Positions 1 through 9,002 of a stretch of 32,061 bases of DNA are shown here, piece by piece. Made by a program: the position numbers and the translations under genes. Where the stretch lies: NCBI GenBank assembly GCA_014727845.1, contig WJMR01000232.1:1-32061 (forward strand), in the 5' to 3' direction. Each line of letters starts with the position of its first letter. Within the stretch, counting starts at the first letter, position 1. Below the pieces are notes generated by a model that saw nothing but the letters and a program-made list of their open reading frames with translations, ran no database searches and had not been told where the DNA came from. Origin of the DNA: Ignavibacteriales bacterium. GTDB lineage: Bacteria > Bacteroidota > Ignavibacteria > Ignavibacteriales > Ignavibacteriaceae.

Positions 1-2
1 AG

Positions 3-884
3 CCGCACAAGGGCGTCAACCCCGACGAGGTGGTCGCCATCGGCGCGGCCATCCAAGGCGGCGTGCTCGCGGGCGACGTGAAGGACGTGCTCTTGCTCGA
101 CGTTACGCCGCTCTCGCTCGGCATCGAGACGCTCGGCGGCGTGATGACGAAACTCATCGAGGCGAACACGACCATCCCGACGCGTAAAAGCGAAGTCTTC
201 TCGACCGCGTCGGACAACCAACCCTCGGTCGAGATTCACGTCCTCCAAGGCGAACGACCGATGGCGCAGGATAACCGGACGCTCGGGCGCTTCCACTTGG
301 ACGGTATTCCGCCCGCGCCGCGCGGCGTTCCGCAGGTCGAGGTAACTTTCGATATCGACGCCAACGGCATCCTCAACGTCGCCGCTAAAGATAAGGCGAC
401 GAACAAGGAGCAGAGCATCCGCATCACTTCCTCGAGCGGTTTAAGCGAGGACGAGATCGAGAAGATGAAAACCGAAGCCAAGACCAACGCCGCCGAGGAT
501 AAGAAGAAGAAGGAGCTCGTGGACGCGAAGAACCACGGCGATCAGCTCGTCTTCCAAACGAAAAAGCAAATCGAGGAACTCGGCGACAAGCTCCCCGAGG
601 ACGGGAAGAACCGCCTCGAGACCGAGATCAAGAATCTCGAGGAGGCGCTCAAAACGAACGAGGCCGATAAGATAAAAGCCGCGACCGAGAAGCTGACGCA
701 AGTCTGGAACGACATCTCGCAGACGATCTACCAACAGCAAGGCGCGCAAGGCGACGCGAGCCAACCCGGCGCCGAGCAAGAGCCGCAAGGCGGCGACGGC
801 GCTTCGCAAGAGGAAGGCGACGTGCAAGACGCCTCGTACGAAGTCGTGGACGACGACGAGAAGAAGGACGAGGAGAAAAAATAA
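3..884 (+). CDS. dnaK: Chaperone protein DnaK (Hsp70), C-terminal part; 5' end lies outside the window
   Basis: Open reading frame enters from the left edge ([52 protein letters not shown]...); ends in the typical acidic tail [15 protein letters not shown]. Confidence 0.98.
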   Translation, partial: PHKGVNPDEVVAIGAAIQGGVLAGDVKDVLLLDVTPLSLGIETLGGVMTKLIEANTTIPTRKSEVFSTASDNQPSVEIHVLQGERPMAQDNRTLGRFHLDGIPPAPRGVPQVEVTFDIDANGILNVAAKDKATNKEQSIRITSSSGLSEDEIEKMKTEAKTNAAEDKKKKELVDAKNHGDQLVFQTKKQIEELGDKLPEDGKNRLETEIKNLEEALKTNEADKIKAATEKLTQVWNDISQTIYQQQGAQGDASQPGAEQEPQGGDGASQEEGDVQDASYEVVDDDEKKDEEKK

Positions 885-908
885 CCGCGCCGAGCGGGAG
901 GTTGAACG

Positions 909-1298
909 ATGGCGAAGGGAACGGAAATCGTCAAATACGCCGGCGGGCGGTCGTGGGAAGAGGCGTTCTTCGCCGACCCCCCGAAGACGCCGCCGGTCAA
1001 CCTCTACGAACGCGAGGACGCGTTTCTCTTGATCGCGACGACGCCGGGCGTCCCGAAGTCGGACGTCCGCGTCGCGGTCGAGGGGGAGGAAATCGTGATT
1101 CGGGGAAGAAACGCCGACGATCTCTCCGAGGTCGAGCCCGTCTTCGAGGAAACGCCCTACGGGAACTTCGCGCGCAGGGTGCGCCTCGGTCGGACGATCG
1201 ACCCGGCGAGAATCGAGGCGTTCTACGACAACGGACGACTCGTCGTCGCGCTCCCCAAGCGTCGCGCGCCCGACGGTTTCGACGTGGAAATCGAATAG
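909..1298 (+). CDS. Hsp20/alpha-crystallin family small heat shock protein
   Basis: 129 aa; ACD-like pattern (LIATTPGVPKSDVRVAVEGEEIVIRGRN ... NGRLVVALPK). GGGAGG Shine-Dalgarno-like sequence upstream; directly follows dnaK. Confidence 0.85.
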   Translation: MAKGTEIVKYAGGRSWEEAFFADPPKTPPVNLYEREDAFLLIATTPGVPKSDVRVAVEGEEIVIRGRNADDLSEVEPVFEETPYGNFARRVRLGRTIDPARIEAFYDNGRLVVALPKRRAPDGFDVEIE

Positions 1299-1389
1299 GC
1301 GCCTATGACGTAATTGTCGGTTTTATTACCTCCCTATTAATTATTGAAGTCTATACTATTTACCACGTATTTATTTTGGAGCGACAACT

Positions 1390-3300
1390 ATGAGCGAACA
1401 AGCAACGGGCGAACGCGTCGCGTTTAAGGCGGAGATTAAGCAACTGTTGGACATCCTCGCCCGCTCGCTTTATTCGAGCCGCGAGATATTCTTACGGGAG
1501 CTGATATCCAACGCCTCCGACGCGCTCGACAAGCTACGATTCGAATCGACGCGCGGCGCCGAGATTAAGGACGCCGACGCGCCCTACGAGATTACCGTCG
1601 GTTTCGATAAGGACGCCCGCACGATTACCATAACGGACACGGGCGTCGGGATGACGAAGGAAGAGCTGATCTCGCAAGTCGGCACCATCGCCAAATCCGG
1701 CGCCGCCGAGTTCGTTAAACGCGTCGAAGCCGAGAACGGCGACGCGAGCTCGGTTATCGGCAAATTCGGCGTCGGGTTCTACTCGGTCTTCATGGTCGCC
1801 GACGAGGCGGAGATCGTTTCCCGATCCTTCAAGCCCGACGCGAAAACCGCGCGGTGGGTCTCCGACGGCGAGGGCGAGTACGAAGTCTTCGAACTCGACG
1901 AGGACCGCCCCCGAGGCACGACCGTCACGCTGAAGCTTAAGGAGGACGCCGAGGAGTTCGCCGATAAGGAGCGACTCTCGGGCGCGATCAAGAAACACTC
2001 GAACTTCATCTCGTTCCCGATCAAGGTCGAGGACGAGCACGTCAACACCGTCGGCGCGCTCTGGCGAGAGCCGAAATCCTCCGTAACTTCGGAGCAGTAT
2101 TCCGAGTTCTACAAGTTCCTCACTTACGACGGCGACGATCCGCTCGAGACGGCGCATGTTTCCGTGGACGCGCCGATTCAGTTCAAGGCGCTCCTCTTCA
2201 TCCCCAAACGCGAGTACGACATCTTCGGGTTGAACCGCGACGATTACGGACTCGACCTCTACGTCCGGCGCGTGCTCATCCAACGCCAAAACAAAGAGCT
2301 GCTTCCGGAATACCTCGCGTTCGTAAAGGGCGTCGTCGATAGCGAAGATCTGCCGCTGAACATCAGCCGCGAGACGCTGCAAGAGAACGTCGTCTTCAAC
2401 AAGATCGCGCAAAACGTAACGACGCACGTTCTGAAGACGCTCGAAAAACTCGCGAAGGACGACGAGAAGAAGTTCGCGGAGTTCTGGCGCGAGCACGGCA
2501 GGGTCTTCAAGCTCGGCTACACCGACTACCCGAACCGCGAGAAGTACGCGAAGCTTCTGCGCTTCAACTCCTCGAAGGCGAAGGACAAGACGGAGCTCGT
2601 TTCGTTGGCCGATTACGTCTCGCGGATGAAGGAGGACCAGAAGGAGATCTACTACTTCGTCGGGCCGAGTCGCGAGGCGATCGACGTCGATCCACGCGTC
2701 GAGATGTTCAAGCGGAAGGACGTGGAGGTGCTGTATCTATACGACCCGATCGACGAGCTGGCGCTTTCCTCGCTTCGGACGTTCGAGGAGAAGGAGCTGA
2801 AGAGCGCCGATCAAGCCGACCCCGCCGAGATCGAGAAGATGCCCGACGCGAACGACGAGGAGACGACGAAAGCCGAGCCGCTATCCGACGACGACGAGTT
2901 GCACTTTAGCTCGCTGGTCGAGAAGATCAAGAAGACGCTCGGCGACCGCGTCGAAGACGTGAAAGTCTCGAAGCGCTTAACGGGCAGCCCCTCGTGCCTC
3001 GTCAACCCCGAGGGCGGGATGTCCGGCTCGATGCAGAAAATCCTCCGCGCGGCGAACAAGGGGATGGCGACGCCGAAGAAGATCTTCGAGATCAACAAGG
3101 ACCACGCGCTCACGCGCAACCTCTTGGCGATCTACAAGAAGAACGAGAACGACGAGTTCTTGACGGAGACGATCGAGCAACTGTTCGACGCGGCGCAATT
3201 GCTCGAGGGTGACCTCGACGACCCGCACGCGCTTGTGACTCGGTTGAACAAGACGTTGGAGAAATCCAGCGGCTGGTATAAGTCGATCACGGAAGGGTAA
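1390..3300 (+). CDS. htpG: Molecular chaperone HtpG (Hsp90)
   Basis: 636 aa; AEIKQLLDILARSLYSSREIFLRELISNASDALDKLRF, TGVGMTKEEL, GKFGVGFYSVFMVAD. Confidence 0.98.
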   Translation: MSEQATGERVAFKAEIKQLLDILARSLYSSREIFLRELISNASDALDKLRFESTRGAEIKDADAPYEITVGFDKDARTITITDTGVGMTKEELISQVGTIAKSGAAEFVKRVEAENGDASSVIGKFGVGFYSVFMVADEAEIVSRSFKPDAKTARWVSDGEGEYEVFELDEDRPRGTTVTLKLKEDAEEFADKERLSGAIKKHSNFISFPIKVEDEHVNTVGALWREPKSSVTSEQYSEFYKFLTYDGDDPLETAHVSVDAPIQFKALLFIPKREYDIFGLNRDDYGLDLYVRRVLIQRQNKELLPEYLAFVKGVVDSEDLPLNISRETLQENVVFNKIAQNVTTHVLKTLEKLAKDDEKKFAEFWREHGRVFKLGYTDYPNREKYAKLLRFNSSKAKDKTELVSLADYVSRMKEDQKEIYYFVGPSREAIDVDPRVEMFKRKDVEVLYLYDPIDELALSSLRTFEEKELKSADQADPAEIEKMPDANDEETTKAEPLSDDDELHFSSLVEKIKKTLGDRVEDVKVSKRLTGSPSCLVNPEGGMSGSMQKILRAANKGMATPKKIFEINKDHALTRNLLAIYKKNENDEFLTETIEQLFDAAQLLEGDLDDPHALVTRLNKTLEKSSGWYKSITEG

Positions 3301-3325
3301 TATATATTAGATAGCGGAACGCGAG

Positions 3326-3353
3326 AAGGCGGGCGATCGAGTCCGCCTTTTTT
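3326..3353 (+). terminator. Rho-independent terminator downstream of htpG
   Basis: AAGGCGG (3326-3332), 10-nt loop, CCGCCTT (3343-3349), followed by a T run. Confidence 0.75.
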
Positions 3354-3376
3354 GCGGGGTCAATGGCGAAAATTGG

Positions 3377-3406
3377 TTGCGTCGGAAAGAGAATTTTTAT
3401 ATCTTT
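3377..3406 (+). promoter_or_regulatory. Candidate FCB-type promoter for rpmE
   Basis: TTG (3377-3379), 20-nt spacer, TATCTTT (3400-3406); resembles the Bacteroidetes TTTG / TAnnTTTG promoter. Confidence 0.4.
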
Positions 3407-3452
3407 CTTGTTCGGTTTCGGAAACAAGAGATTTTCAAAGATAGGCGAAGAC

Positions 3453-3710
3453 ATGAAAAAGGGAATTCATCCGACGTATCAACCGGTGGTGTTTAAGGAT
3501 TTCTCGTGCGATTTCGCGTTCCTAACGAAATCGACGATCAAGACGACCGAAACGATCGAGTGGGAAGACGGCAACACGTATCCGCTGGCGCGCTTGGAGA
3601 TTTCGAGCGGCTCGCATCCGTTCTTCACGGGCAAGCAGATGTTGGTGGATTCGGCGGGTCGAGTCGAGAAATTCCGCAAGAAATACCAGAAGAAACAAGA
3701 CGCCAAGTAA
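3453..3710 (+). CDS. rpmE: 50S ribosomal protein L31, type B
   Basis: [62 protein letters not shown]. The ORF-track start at 3363 extends into the leader; the ATG at 3453 matches the family N-terminus. Confidence 0.95.
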   Translation: MKKGIHPTYQPVVFKDFSCDFAFLTKSTIKTTETIEWEDGNTYPLARLEISSGSHPFFTGKQMLVDSAGRVEKFRKKYQKKQDAK

Positions 3711-3748
3711 GCCGCGCTCGACGCGCGAATCGGCGCCACCGACGATTG

Positions 3749-3778
3749 AAGCCGTTCTCGCGTGGAACGGCTTTTTTA
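3749..3778 (+). terminator. Rho-independent terminator downstream of rpmE
   Basis: GCCGTTC (3751-3757), 7-nt loop, GAACGGC (3765-3771), followed by TTTTTT. Confidence 0.8.
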
Positions 3779-3806
3779 TTGCACAAAAACCATCGAACCG
3801 CCGAGT

Positions 3807-5192
3807 ATGGCTCACGACGACGAACGGACGACCGAGATCGAGGCGCATCGCGTCCACGACATCTACTCGGGCGTGCGCGGCATCGCCGTTAAGATTCTCA
3901 ATCGCGTCGAGCGCACCGACTCGTACCTCGACAAGCTGCTCGACTACAACATCAAGAACAACGACCTCTCCTCGGCGGATAAGGCGTTCCTCTACGAGCT
4001 GGTGCACGGCGTTGTTCGATGGATGGGGCGGTTGGATTGGATCCTCAGCGGATTCTACAAAGGACAATTCTCGAAGGCGCTGCCCATCCTCAAGAACGCC
4101 CTCCGCGTCGCGCTCTACCAGATAATGTTTTTGGATCGCGTGCCCGAATACGCCGTCGTGAACGAGGCGGTCGAGTTCGTGAAAAAGTTGCACGGCGAAA
4201 AGCCCGGCAACATCACCAACGCGGTGCTGCGGAATATCCTCCGTTCGAAGAACGCGCTCCGCTACCCCTCCCCGAGCGAGAACCTCGTCGGATTTTTCGC
4301 CGCCTACTATTCACACCCCTCGTGGCTCGTGAAACGGTGGATCGCCCGCTACGGCAAGGAGGAAACCGAGGCGCTCCTCCGAGCCAACAACGAGAAGCCG
4401 AAGATGACGCTCCGCGTCAACACGCTTAAATCCACCCCCGACGAGATGGCGAACCTTCTCAACTCCGTGGATTTGGAGCACGATCGCGGCGCGTTTCTCG
4501 ACGAATTTTTTACGCTCCACAACCTCACCAACATCCGCAACTGGGAGTATTTCGAGAAGGGACACTTCACCGTGCAGGACGAGAGCGCGGGATTCGCCGC
4601 TCGCGCGTTGGATCCGAAGCCGGGCATGCGCGTCGTCGATCTCTGCGCCGCGCCCGGCGGTAAGACCTCCCACATCGCCGAGCTTATGCGGAACGAGGGG
4701 AAGATCGTCGCGATCGATCGGTTCGAGGTGCGGATGAACCTTTTGCTCGAGAACATGGGGCGCTTGGGCGTAACGTGCGTCGCGTCGTGGATCGGCGACG
4801 CGCTCGAGTATCCCGAGGCGGAGTTCGATCGCGCGCTGGTGGACGCCCCCTGCTCGGGGTTGGGCACGCTCTCGAAGAAGCCCGAAATCAAGTGGAAGAA
4901 GGACCTGCTGGAAGTACGGCGCTTGAACGATCTCCAGTTGGCGTTGCTGAACAAAGCCGCGTCGATGATCAAGCCCGACGGCGCGGTCGTCTATAGCACG
5001 TGCACGACCGAGCCGGAGGAGAACGAGAACATCGTTCGCCGCTTCCTCGCCGAGCGCCCGGAGTTCCGACTGGTTCCGCTCTCCGAAACGTTCGACGCCG
5101 CGACGATAACCCCTTCGGGATGCGTGCAAACCCTGCCAAACCGCCATGGCGTGGACGGCGCTTTTGTTGCTAAATTTGAAAAAATACGGTAA
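3807..5192 (+). CDS. rsmB: 16S rRNA (cytosine-C5) methyltransferase RsmB (NusB-like domain plus Fmu/Sun methyltransferase)
   Basis: CAAPGGKTSHIAELM SAM motif, DAPCSGLGTLSKKPEIKWKK and YSTCTTEPEENE motifs, NusB-like N-terminus. Start placed at MAHDDERTTEIE; the track start at 3762 lies inside the rpmE terminator. Confidence 0.92.
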   Translation: MAHDDERTTEIEAHRVHDIYSGVRGIAVKILNRVERTDSYLDKLLDYNIKNNDLSSADKAFLYELVHGVVRWMGRLDWILSGFYKGQFSKALPILKNALRVALYQIMFLDRVPEYAVVNEAVEFVKKLHGEKPGNITNAVLRNILRSKNALRYPSPSENLVGFFAAYYSHPSWLVKRWIARYGKEETEALLRANNEKPKMTLRVNTLKSTPDEMANLLNSVDLEHDRGAFLDEFFTLHNLTNIRNWEYFEKGHFTVQDESAGFAARALDPKPGMRVVDLCAAPGGKTSHIAELMRNEGKIVAIDRFEVRMNLLLENMGRLGVTCVASWIGDALEYPEAEFDRALVDAPCSGLGTLSKKPEIKWKKDLLEVRRLNDLQLALLNKAASMIKPDGAVVYSTCTTEPEENENIVRRFLAERPEFRLVPLSETFDAATITPSGCVQTLPNRHGVDGAFVAKFEKIR

Positions 5193-5251
5193 TTTTTATT
5201 TTTCAATAGCGGCGCGCGGAAACGCCGCGTCAACAATTCGGAAGCCCCAAC

Positions 5252-6091
5252 ATGAACTCGCACCTCCAAGAACTCGGCGAAGAACTTAAGCAAGCGCGCG
5301 AGCGTTCCGAGCTGACGCTCCAACAGATTTCCTCGAAGATCCGCATCGATCCAAAATTCGTCGAGAAGATGGAATCCGGCGAATTCGACTTCCTCCCCGA
5401 CATTTACGTAGCCGCCTTCGTCAAGGAGTTGGCGCGGCTCTACGAGATGAACGAAGAGTTGACCGTTAAGCGCTACAAGGCGGCGAGGGCGGGTAAGGCG
5501 CTCGATCAAATGGAACAAGAGGAAGCCGAGCGTAAAAAAGCCGAGCGCGAACAGGACGAGCAAGAGAGCGAGAGCGGCGAGAAAAAAGTCGTCGGGGACG
5601 ATTCGGACTTCGACGAACACGATTTCTATCAGTCCCGCGCCAAGCAAGCCGCCCGCAACCGGATGGCGATGATCGGCGGGCTCGTCGCCGTCGTCGCGTT
5701 TATCGTCGTTTACTACGTCTTTATCAAACCCGACGACGACGTGATCGTTAAGGAACCCGCCATCGAGGATATCGTCGAGGATAAGCGCGAGCGCTACCGA
5801 ACCGATTCGGACGGCGCGGCGATTTCCGACTCGATGACGCTCGCGCTCGACGTTCGCGAGCGGAGCTGGGTGGCGGTGGTCGAAGACGACGGACGACCGA
5901 TCGATTTGACGTTCGATCGGAACTTCACCTACGAGTATAAGGCGCTTCGAAAATTCCGCCTCACCACGAACAACGCCCCGGGCATCCGCTTGACGCTCGA
6001 CGGCGAACGGATCGATCTGCCCGTTAATTCGAGAGGCAACGCCGCCTTCGAAATCGACCGCGAAGGCGTCGAACGCGTGGACGTCGAATAG
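5252..6091 (+). CDS. RodZ-like protein: HTH_25 domain, single TM segment, DUF4115-like C-terminal domain
   Basis: LGEELKQARERSELTLQQISSKIRIDPKFVEKMESGEFDFLPDIYVAAFVKELARLYEMN; TM segment MAMIGGLVAVVAFIVVYYVFI; C-terminal beta-rich VRERSWVAVVEDDGRPID. Confidence 0.82.
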   Translation: MNSHLQELGEELKQARERSELTLQQISSKIRIDPKFVEKMESGEFDFLPDIYVAAFVKELARLYEMNEELTVKRYKAARAGKALDQMEQEEAERKKAEREQDEQESESGEKKVVGDDSDFDEHDFYQSRAKQAARNRMAMIGGLVAVVAFIVVYYVFIKPDDDVIVKEPAIEDIVEDKRERYRTDSDGAAISDSMTLALDVRERSWVAVVEDDGRPIDLTFDRNFTYEYKALRKFRLTTNNAPGIRLTLDGERIDLPVNSRGNAAFEIDREGVERVDVE

Positions 6092-6102
6092 CCGGACGGC
6101 TT

Positions 6103-8127
6103 ATGGGAGAAGACCTCGCCAAGCGCGCCGAGGAACTGCGCGAGAAAATCGACGAGTACGACTACCACTACTACGTCCTCAACGATCCGCTCGTTTCCGA
6201 CAAGGAATACGACAAGCTCTTCCAAGAACTCGAGAAGATCGAAGAGGAGCGCCCGGAACTCCGAACCCCCGACTCCCCCACCCAACGCGTCGGCGACGAC
6301 CTCACGGAAGAATTCCCGACCGTCGAGCACGACGAGCCGATGCTCAGTCTCCAAAACTCCTACAACCGAGGGGAACTCGAGGACTTCGACCGCCGCGCGC
6401 GCGAAGGATTGGACGGCGAGGAGCCGGAGTACGTCGTCGAGTATAAGATCGACGGCGCGTCCATTTCCCTCCGCTACGAGAACGGCAAGCTAACGAGCGC
6501 CGCCACGCGGGGCGACGGGAAACGCGGCGACGACGTCCTCCCCAACGCCCGCGTCGTCCGCGCCGTTCCCCTCTCTTTCGACGCGCCGAAGGGCTACGAA
6601 CGGGTGGAGATCCGAGGAGAGATTTTTATGCCGATCCGGGCGTTCGAGGAACTTAATCGCGAGCGAGAACGAGCGGGCGAGAAACCGTTCGCCAATCCGC
6701 GCAACGCCGCCGCCGGAACGCTGAAACTCCACGATCCGAGAATAGCCGCCAAGCGCGGTCTCTCTATCTTCGTCTATCAGATCGTCGGCGCCCCCGCCGA
6801 GCTCGGCGACCACCAAGCCGCGCTCCGCAAACTCGAAGCGTTCCGCTTCAAGGTGACGGAGAATTACCGCCTTTGTAATAACGTCGCCGAAGCGCTCGAG
6901 CATGTCGAGCGGTTGGAGGCGCGCCGCGACGAGCTCGACTACGAAGTGGACGGGGCGGTGATCAAGATTAACGACTATCGGATGCGCGCAAAACTCGGCG
7001 CCGTCTCGCGCTCCCCGCGGTGGGCGATCGCCTATAAATTCGAGGCGAAGCAAGCGACGACGACGCTCGAACGCGTGACGTGGCAGGTGGGACGCACCGG
7101 CGCCGTCACGCCCGTCGCCGAACTCGAGCCCGTGCGGTTGGCGGGATCGACGGTGAGCCGCGCGACGCTCCACAACTACGACGAGATTACGCGGAAGGAC
7201 GTTCGCGAGGGAGACCGCGTAACGGTGGAGAAAGGCGGCGACGTGATTCCGAAAATCGTCGCGCCGATCGAACGCGTCCGCGACGGCTCCGAGAAGGAAA
7301 TCCGACCGCCGAAGTCGTGCCCTTCCTGCGGCGACGAGCTTACCCGACAGGAAGACGAGGTCGGGCTCTACTGCGTGAACGCCGAGTGTCCGGCGCAGAA
7401 GAAGGCGCGACTCCGGCATTTCGCCTCGCGCGGGGCGATGGACGTCGAGGGGTTGGGCGAGGCGGTCGTCGAGACGTTCGTGGAGGCGGGCTTGCTCTCG
7501 AACTTCGCGGACGTGTACGACCTTCGCGAGCGCGCCGAGGAGATCGAGGCGCTCGAGGGCTTCGGCGAGAAGAGCGTCCGCAATTTGCTCGACGCTATCG
7601 AGGAGAGCAAACGCCGTCCGTTCGAGCGCGTACTCTACGCCTTGGGCGTCCGCTTCGTCGGCGAGTCGGCGGCGCAAACGTTGGCGAGAACGTTCGGCGA
7701 CGTCGGCGCGTTGGCGAACGCGACGGTGGATGAGTTGCAAGAGGCGCCCGACGTCGGTCCGCGCATCGCGACGAGCGTCCGAACGTTTTTCGAGGACGCG
7801 CGGAACCTCGCGCTTATCGAGCGTCTGAAGAAGGCGGGCTTGCGATTCGAGTCGGAAGCCGACAAAACGCCCGAGCCGGGCGAGAATTTTTTCGCGGGCA
7901 AAAAGTTCGTCCTCACGGGATCGCTCGAACGCCACTCCCGAACCGAGGCGAAGAAACGCATCGAACGTCTGGGCGGCAAAGTCGTCTCCGCCGTGAGCGG
8001 CGCGACCGACGCGGTTATCGCGGGCGCCGACCCGGGATCGAAACTGGACGCGGCGAAGAAGAAAAACGTCGCCGTCGTATCCGAAGAAGAATTTTACCGT
8101 AAGCTGAAGGAAGCCGACGCCGAATGA
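6103..8127 (+). CDS. ligA: NAD-dependent DNA ligase LigA
   Basis: 674 aa; DYHYYVLNDPLVSDKEYDKLF, active-site VEYKIDGASISLRYENG, four-Cys zinc finger CPSCGDELTRQEDEVGLYCVNAECPAQ, C-terminal BRCT. Confidence 0.98.
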   Translation: MGEDLAKRAEELREKIDEYDYHYYVLNDPLVSDKEYDKLFQELEKIEEERPELRTPDSPTQRVGDDLTEEFPTVEHDEPMLSLQNSYNRGELEDFDRRAREGLDGEEPEYVVEYKIDGASISLRYENGKLTSAATRGDGKRGDDVLPNARVVRAVPLSFDAPKGYERVEIRGEIFMPIRAFEELNRERERAGEKPFANPRNAAAGTLKLHDPRIAAKRGLSIFVYQIVGAPAELGDHQAALRKLEAFRFKVTENYRLCNNVAEALEHVERLEARRDELDYEVDGAVIKINDYRMRAKLGAVSRSPRWAIAYKFEAKQATTTLERVTWQVGRTGAVTPVAELEPVRLAGSTVSRATLHNYDEITRKDVREGDRVTVEKGGDVIPKIVAPIERVRDGSEKEIRPPKSCPSCGDELTRQEDEVGLYCVNAECPAQKKARLRHFASRGAMDVEGLGEAVVETFVEAGLLSNFADVYDLRERAEEIEALEGFGEKSVRNLLDAIEESKRRPFERVLYALGVRFVGESAAQTLARTFGDVGALANATVDELQEAPDVGPRIATSVRTFFEDARNLALIERLKKAGLRFESEADKTPEPGENFFAGKKFVLTGSLERHSRTEAKKRIERLGGKVVSAVSGATDAVIAGADPGSKLDAAKKKNVAVVSEEEFYRKLKEADAE

Positions 8128-8651
8128 TTTCGTGGCTAAGAAACGCAAACCTGTATTTCATCCGCAAACAGTTGCGCCGCCGAGACGACAAGACGCGCAA
8201 ATTCAACGACGCGTTCAAGTCGGCGAAAACGTTCTTCGTCGTGCTTCCGCAAAACGCCGACGATTTCAAGAGCGCGCTCGGCGTGGTCGATCGCCTGCTC
8301 GAACGCGGGAAGAAAGTAACCGTCTTGCTCGACGCGGAGTTGACGAGCTTGATGCCGATGGCGCCGACGGTCGTCGTCGAGAAATACGACGAGGAGGACG
8401 TCTCGCGTCTCAAGCTCCCCGCTTCGGACTTTCGCCAAAGGATTCGTATCTTGACGTTCGACGTGGTCATCGATCTTAATCGCGAAGAGAACCAATTTTG
8501 CGCGTTGTGCGCCGCGTCGCCGCGCGCCGCGCTCCGCATCGGGTTCGCGAAGCCGGGCGCGGACGAGTACTTCGAGATGCAAATCGACGTGAAGAACAGG
8601 GACGCCGCGGGCGCCTACGCCGAACTCACCAGAGTGTTGGAAATGTTCTGA
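8124..8651 (+). CDS. Conserved hypothetical protein, about 175 aa, loosely resembling Bacteroidetes DUF6913-like proteins
   Basis: ATGA overlap with the ligA stop; intact ORF in operon context. Contains ASPRAALRIGFAKPGADEYFEMQIDV. No family confirmed. Confidence 0.65.
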   Translation: MISWLRNANLYFIRKQLRRRDDKTRKFNDAFKSAKTFFVVLPQNADDFKSALGVVDRLLERGKKVTVLLDAELTSLMPMAPTVVVEKYDEEDVSRLKLPASDFRQRIRILTFDVVIDLNREENQFCALCAASPRAALRIGFAKPGADEYFEMQIDVKNRDAAGAYAELTRVLEMF

Positions 8652-8652
8652 T

Positions 8653-9000
8653 ATGAATTTCGACGTTGAAAAAATCGACGACGCGATCGTCTTTCGCCTC
8701 CGAGAGCCGCGCCTCGACGCGGAGATCTCGGGATTGGTGAAGCGCGAGGTCGCCGAGGCGATCCGCAAGAACGACGCGGGCAAACTGGCGATCGATCTCA
8801 CGAGCGTCGAGTCGTGCGACAGTTCCGGATTGGGCGCCCTCCTCGTCGCCCACCGATTGGCCGCCGCGGCGAAGGGCGTCGCGGTATTTGTCGGCGTTTC
8901 CGAGCGACTTTTAAAACTACTCGAAATCACGCGGCTCGACCAACTGCTTACGCTCGCCCCATCCGAAAGCGAAGCGATGAAAATCCTCAAAGGAGAATAA
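8653..9000 (+). CDS. STAS-domain anti-sigma factor antagonist (SpoIIAA-like)
   Basis: AIDLTSVESCDSSGLGALLVAHRLAAAAKGVAVFVGVSERLLKLLEITRLDQLLTL, the typical STAS core with DSSGLG phosphosite region. Confidence 0.88.
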   Translation: MNFDVEKIDDAIVFRLREPRLDAEISGLVKREVAEAIRKNDAGKLAIDLTSVESCDSSGLGALLVAHRLAAAAKGVAVFVGVSERLLKLLEITRLDQLLTLAPSESEAMKILKGE

Positions 9001-9002
9001 CC

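Noticed and set aside
902-1393. 163-aa ORF overlapping hsp20
   Set aside because: Out-of-frame Arg/Gly-rich shadow of the hsp20 gene.
8814-9002. N-terminal extension of the first symporter ORF (track start 8814)
   Set aside because: The extension overlaps the STAS gene in another frame and is Arg-rich. GTG at 9003 gives a normal SSS N-terminus.
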